Source: Caldilineaceae bacterium
GTDB taxonomy: Bacteria; Chloroflexota; Anaerolineae; Caldilineales; Caldilineaceae
Length of the DNA stretch: 7,667 nt
NCBI GenBank assembly: GCA_028819675.1
Contig: JAPPKT010000594.1
Span: 1 to 7,667 of the forward strand
Reading direction: 5' to 3'
Part shown: in pieces, positions 1 to 5,987 of the stretch
How positions within the stretch are numbered: the stretch's first letter is position 1
Layout: every line of letters starts with the position of its first letter
The notes under the pieces: model-generated
What the model was told of the DNA's origin: nothing
The model's database searches: none
The model's input: only the letters and a program-made list of their open reading frames with translations
Made by a program: the position numbers and the translations under genes

Positions 1-74
1 GCCACTTCGCCGCCTGCCACTTCGCCGAAGAACTGACCCTCGTCGGCGTCACCGCAAGCGGAGAACTGGGATGA
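1..74 (+). CDS. C-terminal tail of an unidentified protein (5' partial)
   Basis: A frame open from base 3 reads HFAACHFAEELTLVGVTASG and then ELG before a TGA at 72-74. Only about 23 residues are visible, too few to name a family. The TGA shares bases with the ATG of the next gene (ATGA, 71-74), the arrangement expected of translationally coupled genes in one operon; this is the main reason to believe the frame. The alternative of the downstream ORF extending upstream in its own frame (frame 2 is also open to the window edge) gives an arginine-rich segment that looks like a shadow. A 12-base direct repeat (1-12 and 17-28) produces the doubled HFA motif. Confidence 0.5.
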   Translation, partial: HFAACHFAEELTLVGVTASGELG

Positions 75-448
75 AGTCGGTGCACGACGAGTTAGATGTC
101 CAGTCTTCCTGGCTCATCAGAGGAAAATACCTGGCCTACTTCGTCAGCTGGGTCGCATTTGTTGGCCTGACCTTCTACCTGCTGACGAGACTGCGGCTTA
201 ACCTCCTTCTTCTCATAGATGTTCTTGACGTAAATCGCTGGGCCAGGTCGGCCGTACATAACTTCAGCTTTGTCATCCTGGGCCTCGTTGGGCTGAGCAT
301 GGTGATCATCGCCGAAAACTATCTTCGCACTGCCGTCCTCAAGAGCCTCCTGGCACGGCGCATTGCTATCACCGTCGGCTCTGTACTCATTCTCCTCGTG
401 GCATCGTTAGCCCTTCACAGGTTCTTGCTGTATCTCATAATGACGTAA
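71..448 (+). CDS. Small integral membrane protein, function unknown
   Basis: This is a 125-residue protein with three predicted membrane spans: about residues 20-41, 64-84 and 97-122. They are separated by short loops rich in Arg/Lys (RLRLN, NRWARS, LLARRIA). The first roughly 18 residues are polar and probably face the cytoplasm; there is no signal peptide cleavage site or lipobox. GGAG at 60-63 sits 7 bases before the ATG and supports this start. The ATG overlaps the upstream stop (ATGA), so the two are probably one operon. I recognise no family motif or catalytic residue. Codon use is more mixed at the third position than in the binding-protein genes downstream. The 240-base gap and promoter candidate after it suggest it is not part of the transporter operon. 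A short membrane-anchor or accessory role is possible but unsupported. Confidence 0.72.
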   Translation: MKSVHDELDVQSSWLIRGKYLAYFVSWVAFVGLTFYLLTRLRLNLLLLIDVLDVNRWARSAVHNFSFVILGLVGLSMVIIAENYLRTAVLKSLLARRIAITVGSVLILLVASLALHRFLLYLIMT

Positions 449-524
449 ACGATCTGTGTCCAGTCTTGTGAATCTGCCGGCACGACTCCACAATTTTCCG
501 CCCCCGCGCAGCCGGAATGTGCGT

Positions 525-553
525 TTGGCTTTTGTACTGCCAGCAAGTATACT
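525..553 (+). promoter_or_regulatory. Candidate sigma70-type promoter for the transporter operon
   Basis: TTGGCT (525-530; 4 of 6 to TTGACA) and TATACT (548-553; 5 of 6 to TATAAT) are separated by exactly 17 bases, in the only long spacer ahead of the receptor genes. Transcription would begin near 560 and give a leader of about 130 bases before the ATG at 689. The match is by eye in a locally less GC-rich region; promoter consensus in the presumed host phylum is assumed to resemble the general sigma70 pattern. Apart from this element, the stem-loop at 575-602 and the Shine-Dalgarno site, I see nothing else in 449-688. Confidence 0.42.
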
Positions 554-574
554 TCTGCCCACGCTGAAGCATCC

Positions 575-602
575 CCCCTTCCGCGAGTAGTCCGCGTAGG
601 GG
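575..602 (+). promoter_or_regulatory. GC-rich stem-loop in the presumed 5' leader
   Basis: CCCC (575-578) pairs with GGGG (599-602), T579 with A598, and CGCG (582-585) with CGCG (593-596). A small internal loop lies between the two helices and a 7-base loop at 586-592: about nine base pairs in all. It lies just downstream of the candidate promoter and about 85 bases ahead of the first receptor gene. There is no T-run after it, so it is not an ordinary terminator. It could be a leader-stabilising hairpin or a protein/RNA target, or chance pairing in GC-rich DNA. No known riboswitch class is recognised. Confidence 0.28.
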
Positions 603-688
603 TAGGTCTCAACCGTTTACATAAATCTGCCAGTTCGGGCAATAAGGCAGCACCTTCTTTAGCCGTACCAACTCAAGGAGAAGATCCC

Positions 689-2713
689 ATGAAAGGTCTG
701 AAGTCAATCAAGACTGACGTAACGCGACGTGACTTCGTGCGTCTGTCAGCGATGGCTGGCGCCGGCACCGTCCTCGTCGCTTGCGGCGCAGGCGGAGCGC
801 CCGCTGCTGAGGCGCCCATGGAAGAGGCCCCGGCCGAATCTGCTGCCGAAGCCGCCCCCGATTCAGGGTCCATGTACAACGAGGCACCGCGACTCGCCGA
901 GATGGTCGCCAACGGCGAGCTGCCCCCCGTTGACGAACGCCTGCCCGCCACACCGCTCGTCCTCGAAGGCCTCGACGGTGTCGGCAACTACGGCGGCCTC
1001 TGGCGCGCCGGCCGCCGCGGCCAGGCCGACCACTTCGCCATCAACCAGGTAATCATCCGTGGCGCCCTGTCCATCAACCAGGAGCTCACCATCAATCCCA
1101 TGGTCGCCGAGTCCTGGTCCGTCAGCGACGACGCCACCGAGTTCACCTTCAATCTGCGCGAGGGCATGAAATGGTCCGACGGCGCACCCTTCACCTCCGC
1201 TGATATCAGGTTCTGGTACGACGAAGAGGTCCACAACGAGGATCTGACACCCGTCTTCCCGGCCTGGCTCACCAGCGTCGTCGACGGCGAAAACGTGCCC
1301 GCCGAAGTCAATACGCCCGATGACACCACCGTCATCTTCAAGTTCGCCAGCCCCAACGCGCTCTTCCACTACAGTGCCGGCATCCTCCTCTCATTCCCCG
1401 TCCGCTCCGCCGAATACATGAAGCAGTTCCACCCCGACCACACCGACGACCCGGACGGGCTCAACCAGATGATCGCCGATGCCGACCTCGAGCTGTGGAC
1501 CGATCTCTACGTCGACAAGCGCAGCGGCCGCCACGAGAACCCCGAGTCGCCCATGCTCTGGCCATGGACCGTCGGGACCGATTTCACCGAACCGCTCGTA
1601 ACCGCCACCCGCAATCCCTACTTCTGGGCAGTGGACACCGACGGCAACCAACTCCCCTACATCGACGACCTCACCTTCCGCCAGTTCACCGACCCGGATG
1701 TCTACGCACTTTGGTGCATCAACGGCGAAATCGACTGCCAGTCCCGCCATGTGCGCAACACCGACATCACTGTTCTCAAAGAAAACGAAGAGGCCGGCGA
1801 CTACAAGCTCCAGATCTGGCGCCGCACCGCCGTCTACGGTCTCCACCTCAACATGACCGCCAAGGAACCCCGCCTGCGTGAGCTATTCCAGGCGCGTGAT
1901 TTCCGCATCGCCTGCTCCATCGGCGTCGACCGCGATGCCATCAACGAGCTCGTATTCGACGGCACCGCCACCAATATGCAGTACGGCCCGCCCGTCGAAT
2001 CACCGCTCTACGTCGAAGAGCTGAACAACGCCTATCTCGAATACGACCCGGATCAGGCCAACGCCCTCATCGACGGCCTCGGCTACACCGAGCGCGACGC
2101 AGACGGCTACCGCCTCTGGAAGGATGGCAGCGGCGAACGCATCCGCTGGACCATGTTGGGCGGTCCCACCGTCACCGACAACGACCAGATGCTCATCGAT
2201 TTCCTCACTGAAATGGGCTTCGAGATCAACTATCGCGGCGCCGAACGTGCCCTCGCCCAGGAGCTCGACCGTAACAACGACATCGAGGCCAGGACCACCT
2301 TCATGGACCGCAACCTCATCCCCCTCGCCGACCCGGTCATCTGGATCAACCGCGCCAACACCGAGCGCCCCTGGGGCAACGCCTGGCAGATGTGGTCCGT
2401 CAACCCCGACAACCCCATCGGCGAACCGCCCCCCGACGGCCACTGGCAGTGGGACCTCTGGCGCATCTGGGACGAAATCCGCGTCACCGCCGACGGCGAC
2501 AAGCAGAACGAACTGTTCAAAGAGATCCTCCGTATCTGGGGCAGAGAGCTGCCCACCGTCGGCTACTTCGGTGAGCTCCCCCGGCCGGTCGTCGTCCGCA
2601 ACGGCTTCAAGGGCATCCACGCCGGTTACCCCTGGGACTGCTGCCGCGGCGTCTACGAGCACATCATCGACAACGCCACCTGGTACTGGGAAGATCCGGA
2701 AAACCATATGTAA
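689..2713 (+). CDS. ABC transporter substrate-binding lipoprotein, family 5 (copy 1)
   Basis: This 674-residue extracytoplasmic solute-binding protein is of the peptide/nickel/oligosaccharide class (SBP_bac_5). It would capture substrate at the outer face of the membrane and deliver it to the permeases encoded downstream. The N-terminus has a twin-arginine motif (TRRDFVR, residues 12-18), a hydrophobic stretch (19-31) and a lipobox LVAC with Cys32 as lipidation site. A low-complexity Ala/Glu/Pro linker (about 34-60) follows. The mature domain starts at SMYNEAPRLAEMV, and NLREGMKWSDGAPFTSAD (155-172) is the family's classic N-lobe signature. Other marks are RNPYFWAVD (308-316), YIDDL (324-328), DFRIA (404-408) and an unusual WDCCRG near the end (649-654). 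The length is somewhat above the usual 500-600 of DppA/OppA, as in many environmental family 5 proteins. AAGGAG (675-680), 8 bases before ATG, fixes the start. Substrate cannot be read from sequence; oligosaccharide is as likely as peptide. Codons are strongly C-ending. Confidence 0.93.
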   Translation: MKGLKSIKTDVTRRDFVRLSAMAGAGTVLVACGAGGAPAAEAPMEEAPAESAAEAAPDSGSMYNEAPRLAEMVANGELPPVDERLPATPLVLEGLDGVGNYGGLWRAGRRGQADHFAINQVIIRGALSINQELTINPMVAESWSVSDDATEFTFNLREGMKWSDGAPFTSADIRFWYDEEVHNEDLTPVFPAWLTSVVDGENVPAEVNTPDDTTVIFKFASPNALFHYSAGILLSFPVRSAEYMKQFHPDHTDDPDGLNQMIADADLELWTDLYVDKRSGRHENPESPMLWPWTVGTDFTEPLVTATRNPYFWAVDTDGNQLPYIDDLTFRQFTDPDVYALWCINGEIDCQSRHVRNTDITVLKENEEAGDYKLQIWRRTAVYGLHLNMTAKEPRLRELFQARDFRIACSIGVDRDAINELVFDGTATNMQYGPPVESPLYVEELNNAYLEYDPDQANALIDGLGYTERDADGYRLWKDGSGERIRWTMLGGPTVTDNDQMLIDFLTEMGFEINYRGAERALAQELDRNNDIEARTTFMDRNLIPLADPVIWINRANTERPWGNAWQMWSVNPDNPIGEPPPDGHWQWDLWRIWDEIRVTADGDKQNELFKEILRIWGRELPTVGYFGELPRPVVVRNGFKGIHAGYPWDCCRGVYEHIIDNATWYWEDPENHM

Positions 2714-2729
2714 GCCGCACTGTGCAAAA

Positions 2730-2760
2730 AGGAGTGGGAAGAATCTCTTTTCCCGCTCCT
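2730..2760 (+). promoter_or_regulatory. Intercistronic stem-loop after receptor copy 1
   Basis: GGAGTGGGAA (2731-2740) pairs with TTCCCGCTCC (2750-2759), with one G-U pair, extended by A2730-T2760 outside and two weak inner pairs. It gives a stem of 11-13 pairs with a small loop. It begins about 18 bases after the TAA of copy 1 and ends 23 bases before the Shine-Dalgarno site of copy 2. A run of A precedes it, but the 3' side is broken pyrimidine sequence rather than a clean T-run. I therefore favour an mRNA-stabilising or partial-attenuation hairpin over full termination. Intercistronic hairpins after receptor genes are established in ABC operons such as malE-malF. Confidence 0.6.
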
Positions 2761-2797
2761 CATTCTAGCTTTCTTCCACAGACAAGGAGACAACCCT

Positions 2798-4822
2798 ATG
2801 AGGAGTCTTAAGATTCCAAAGACCGATGTGTCGCGACGCGACTTTATGCGCGTCTCAGCGATGGCGACGGCAGGCACCGTCCTCGTCGCCTGCGGCGCAG
2901 GTGGAGAACCCGCAGCCGAAGCCCCGATGGAAGAGGCGCCCGCCGCTGCCGAGGCCGCCCCTGCAGCCTCCGACTCCATGTACAACGAAGCGCCGCGACT
3001 GGCTGAAATGGTCGCCAACGGCGAACTGCCGCCCGTTGATGAGCGTGTGCCCGTCAACCCGCTCGTGCTCGAGGGGCTGGATGGCATCGGCAACTACGGC
3101 GGCCTCTGGCGCGCCGGCTTCCGCGGCCAGGCCGACCACTTCGCCCTCAACCAGGTCATCATCCGCGGCATCCTGTCGATTAACCAGGAACTTACCGTCA
3201 ACCCCATGATCGCTGATTCCTGGTCGGTTAACGACGATGCCACCGAATACGTCTTCAACCTGCGCGAAGGCATGAAGTGGTCCAGCGGCGAACCCTTTAC
3301 CAGCGCCGACTTCGTCTTCTGGTTCGAGGAAGAAATGAAGAACGAGACGCTGACACCCGTCTTCCCCGGCTGGCTCACCAGCCCGGTCGAAGGCGAAAAT
3401 GTCCCCGTCGAGATGACGGCCCCCGACGACACGACCGTCGTCTTCAAGTTCGCCGGGCCCAACGCCCTCTTCCACCTCGAAGGTGGCGTCGTCCTCAGTT
3501 GCCCGGTCCGCTCTGCCGCCTACATGAGTCAGTTCCACCCGGACCACACCGACGACCAGGCCGCGCTCGACCAGAAAATCGCCGACGCCGGCCTCGACAA
3601 CTGGACGGAACTCTACACCGATATGCGCAGCGGACGCCACGAAAACCCCGAATGCCCCATGCTCTATCCGTGGACCCTGCAAAGCGAGTACACCGAAGAG
3701 ATTGTCAACTGCACGCGCAACCCCTACTTCTGGGCAGTCGACACCGCCGGCAACCAGTTGCCCTATATCGACGACCTCTCTTTCCGTCTCTTCAACGACT
3801 CCGATGTCCACGCGCTGCGGCTTGTTAATGGCGAGATCGATTGCCAGTCCCGCCATATCCGCAACACCGACCTCACCGTGCTCAAAGAGAATGAGGATAG
3901 CGGCGACTACAAGATTCAGTTCTGGCGCTGGACCGCCGTCTATGGTGTCCATTTCAACATGACCACCAACGACGACCGCCGCCGCGAACTCTTCCAGGAA
4001 CGCGACTTCCGCATCGCCGTCTCTCTGGGCTTCAACCGCGACGAGGTTAGGGAACTGATCTACGACGGCTTCGGAACCAATATGCAGTACGGTCCCCCCG
4101 TCGAGTCGCCCGTGCACTACGAAAAACTCAGCAACGCCTACCTCGACTACGACCCCGACGGCGCCAATGCCCTCCTCGATGGCCTCGGCTATGTCGACAG
4201 GGACTCCGACGGCTACCGCCTCTGGAAGGACGGCAGCGGCGAGCGCATTAGCTGGACCATGCTGGGCGGCGCTGAAATCTCTGACCTCAGTCAGACCTTC
4301 ATCGACTACCTCGGCGACCTCGGTTTCGAAGTCAACTACCGCGGCGTCGATCGCTCCCTCAGCATCGAGCTCCACCAGTCCAACGATGTCGAATGCACGA
4401 CCTCCTTCATGGACCGCAACCTCGTGCCCCTGGCCGACCCCCAGATCTGGGTCAAGCACCGCAACATCAACGACCGCCCTTGGTGCAACGCTTGGACCGC
4501 CTGGAAGCTGGATCCCTCCAATCCCATCGCCCAGGAGCCGCCCGCCGGCCACTGGATCTGGACAATCTGGGACCTGTGGGATCAGATTCGCGCCACCCCC
4601 GGCGAGCAGGCGCAGGCCGATCTCTTCAAGCAGATCCTTGAGATCTGGTCCGAAGAGTTGCCCTCCGTCGGCTTCTTCGGCGAGCTGCCCCGTCTCGTCA
4701 TGGTCAAGAACGGCTTCAAAGGCATCCACGCCGGCAACCCCTGGGACTGCTGCCGTGGCGTCTACGAGCACATCATCGACAATGCCACCTGGTATTGGGA
4801 TGATCCGTCAATGCATATGTAA
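2798..4822 (+). CDS. ABC transporter substrate-binding lipoprotein, family 5 (copy 2)
   Basis: This is a paralogue of the preceding gene with the same 674-residue length and about 71% identity by hand alignment, with only small compensating indels (in the linker and near residue 554). It keeps the Tat motif (SRRDFMR, 12-18), the lipobox LVAC with Cys32, the acidic Ala-rich linker, NLREGMKWSSGEPFTSAD (154-171), RNPYFWAVD, GEIDCQSRH and WDCCRG (649-654). It should therefore also be a membrane-anchored receptor. AAGGAG (2784-2789), 8 bases before ATG, matches the spacing of copy 1. Differences concentrate at residues 171-270, 290-305, 390-450 and 490-610, while about 61-140 and the last 40 residues are nearly invariant. 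It has several cysteines that copy 1 lacks (about 235, 286, 305, 533, 563). It shares the downstream permeases with copy 1, so it probably differs in ligand preference or affinity. The actual substrate is unknown. Confidence 0.93.
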   Translation: MRSLKIPKTDVSRRDFMRVSAMATAGTVLVACGAGGEPAAEAPMEEAPAAAEAAPAASDSMYNEAPRLAEMVANGELPPVDERVPVNPLVLEGLDGIGNYGGLWRAGFRGQADHFALNQVIIRGILSINQELTVNPMIADSWSVNDDATEYVFNLREGMKWSSGEPFTSADFVFWFEEEMKNETLTPVFPGWLTSPVEGENVPVEMTAPDDTTVVFKFAGPNALFHLEGGVVLSCPVRSAAYMSQFHPDHTDDQAALDQKIADAGLDNWTELYTDMRSGRHENPECPMLYPWTLQSEYTEEIVNCTRNPYFWAVDTAGNQLPYIDDLSFRLFNDSDVHALRLVNGEIDCQSRHIRNTDLTVLKENEDSGDYKIQFWRWTAVYGVHFNMTTNDDRRRELFQERDFRIAVSLGFNRDEVRELIYDGFGTNMQYGPPVESPVHYEKLSNAYLDYDPDGANALLDGLGYVDRDSDGYRLWKDGSGERISWTMLGGAEISDLSQTFIDYLGDLGFEVNYRGVDRSLSIELHQSNDVECTTSFMDRNLVPLADPQIWVKHRNINDRPWCNAWTAWKLDPSNPIAQEPPAGHWIWTIWDLWDQIRATPGEQAQADLFKQILEIWSEELPSVGFFGELPRLVMVKNGFKGIHAGNPWDCCRGVYEHIIDNATWYWDDPSMHM

Positions 4823-4843
4823 AGAAACGTCGTGAAGAGACAA

Positions 4844-4877
4844 GAGTGAGGAGAGATGATCTTCTCTCTCCTCACTC
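4844..4877 (+). promoter_or_regulatory. Intercistronic stem-loop between receptor copy 2 and the permeases
   Basis: GAGTGAGGAGAGA (4844-4856) is perfectly complementary to TCTCTCCTCACTC (4865-4877), giving a 13-pair stem with an 8-base loop. GAAGAGA (4834-4840) and TCTCTTC (4888-4894) can add an outer helix that ends immediately before the GAGG ribosome site (4895-4898) of the permease gene. It begins 22 bases after the TAA of copy 2. No T-run follows, only a C/T tract, so it is not a textbook terminator. The position at the receptor-permease boundary fits a 3' stabiliser of receptor mRNA or a brake on permease expression. Confidence 0.7.
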
Positions 4878-4904
4878 CTCTCTACTCTCTCTTCGAGGTC
4901 CTTC

Positions 4905-5900
4905 ATGTTTTCATACATCCTCGGCCGCTTCGCCGTGATGATTCCGACACTCTTCGTCATCTCGGTTGTCACCTTCATCATCATCCAGCTTCCGCCGGGC
5001 GATTATCTGACAACCTACGCCGCGCAACTGCGCGAACAGGGCGACGAAGTCGACGAGGTCCTGATGGCCAGACTGGAGCGTCGCTACGGCCTCGGCCAGC
5101 CCCAACACATCCAGTACCTCAAATGGATCTCCGGCATCCTCCTGCGCGGCGACTGGGGTGAGTCGATGTTGTTCCAGAAACCGGTCGAGGACCTGATCTG
5201 GGACCGGCTGGGCCTTACCTTCATTCTTTCATTTACAACTCTGCTCTTCGGATGGCTCGTGTCGATCCCATTGGGGGTCTATTCGGCGACCCATCAATAC
5301 TCAGTGATCGACTACGTCGTCACCGCGCTCAATTTTATCGGCAAAGGGTTGCCGGAATTCATGCTCGCCCTCGTAATCATGTGGCTCGTGACTTCCTATT
5401 CCGACATGAGCGTCGGTGGCCTCTTCAGCCCTGAGTATATGGACGCGCCCTGGACCATTGACCGCATTCTCGATCTCCTGGCACATGTCTGGATCCCGAT
5501 CGTGATCCTGGCCGTCGGCAGCACAGCCAACGGCATCCGTATCACCCGCGCCAATCTGCTCGACGAGTTGAACAAACCCTATGTCGAAACCGCGCGCGCC
5601 AAAGGCGTCAAAGAGACAAGACTGATCTGGAAGTACCCGACCCGCGTCGCCCTGAACCCCTTCTTCAGCACTGTGGGTTGGTCCTTGGCCGATCTGATTT
5701 CTGGCACAACCATCGTGGCCATCGTTCTCAGCCTGCAGACGACGGGCCCGATGCTATTCACTGCGCTGATCAACCAGGACATGTTTCTGGCCGGCAGCTT
5801 TATCATGATGCTTAGCGTGCTGACCGTGATCGGCACACTGCTGTCCGACCTCCTGCTGGCTTGGGTTGATCCTCGCATCCGCCTGGAAGAGGCGGGCTAG
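4905..5900 (+). CDS. ABC transporter permease, DppB family
   Basis: This is a 331-residue inner-membrane permease of the DppB/OppB/GsiC type, forming one half of the translocation channel. It starts with the family's N-terminal helix (FSYILGRFAVMIPTLFVIS, about 2-28). A periplasmic segment follows with the typical ...RYGLGQPQHIQYLKW... and RGDWGES (81-87). Further spans are predicted at about 102-126, 137-163, 193-212, 255-278 and 296-320. The cytoplasmic EAA loop that docks on the ATPase is at about 226-254 (YVETARAKGVKETRLIWKYP), and the C-terminus has the usual DPRIRLEE. Length is normal for the family. The start is chosen from the alignment of the first helix and GAGG at 4895-4898, 6 bases upstream, a weak site compared with the receptors. 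Codon choice is less C-biased than in the flanking genes. It should pair with the DppC-like protein downstream; the ATPases are not in the window. Confidence 0.94.
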   Translation: MFSYILGRFAVMIPTLFVISVVTFIIIQLPPGDYLTTYAAQLREQGDEVDEVLMARLERRYGLGQPQHIQYLKWISGILLRGDWGESMLFQKPVEDLIWDRLGLTFILSFTTLLFGWLVSIPLGVYSATHQYSVIDYVVTALNFIGKGLPEFMLALVIMWLVTSYSDMSVGGLFSPEYMDAPWTIDRILDLLAHVWIPIVILAVGSTANGIRITRANLLDELNKPYVETARAKGVKETRLIWKYPTRVALNPFFSTVGWSLADLISGTTIVAIVLSLQTTGPMLFTALINQDMFLAGSFIMMLSVLTVIGTLLSDLLLAWVDPRIRLEEAG

Positions 5901-5987
5901 CCATCCCATAATTCGCCGCCCGCGCGCGAGTGCCCAATTGATAAACCCTCCGTAACCTGAGCGCTTTCAAATGGACCGGAACAGACG

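Larger units (their letters stand above)
675..4877 (+). repeat. Tandem gene duplication: receptor gene plus its 3' hairpin
   Basis: Unit 1 spans about 675-2760 and unit 2 about 2784-4877. Each has the order AAGGAG site, 8-base spacer, 674-codon receptor gene, short spacer, stem-loop. The proteins align along their whole length. After each stem the text is also similar (CTCCTCATTCTAGCTTTCTTC against CTCCTCTCTACTCTCTCTTC), suggesting that the duplication included the 3' region. Divergence is substantial, so the event is old. There are no flanking insertion-sequence marks. Confidence 0.7.

Noticed and set aside
1..28. A 12-base direct repeat (1-12 and 17-28) as an attachment site or mobile-element border
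   Set aside because: It lies within the coding tail of the upstream gene and encodes a doubled HFA motif. There is no matching copy elsewhere in the window and no integrase or transposase.
614..625. A TTTACATAAA near-palindrome ahead of the first receptor as an operator
   Set aside because: The arms are only 4 bases with a 2-base centre, and there is no second copy or adjacent regulator gene, so chance is the simpler explanation.
415..642. A 75-codon minus-strand frame covering the spacer before the first receptor
   Set aside because: It overlaps the end of the membrane-protein gene, shows no recognisable domain, and would occupy the region that holds the promoter candidate. Nothing supports it being translated.
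2855..4771. A 638-codon open frame on the minus strand, antisense to receptor copy 2
   Set aside because: It mirrors a strongly C-ending coding frame, which suppresses stops on the opposite strand. Its translation is a monotonous Val/Ala/Gly/Asp/Glu mix with no motif, and a clear family 5 receptor occupies the other strand. Similar shadows occur over copy 1 (for example 2000-2707).
4844..4894. The strong stem-loop as a classical rho-independent terminator
   Set aside because: There is no T-run after the stem, only a C/T tract, and the permeases needed by the receptors follow directly. Partial attenuation or mRNA stabilisation fits better.
4861..4894. The CT-rich tract as a microsatellite or CRISPR-like repeat
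   Set aside because: The units are irregular and there are no spacers. The tract is explained by the 3' arm of the hairpin and the outer pairing segment.
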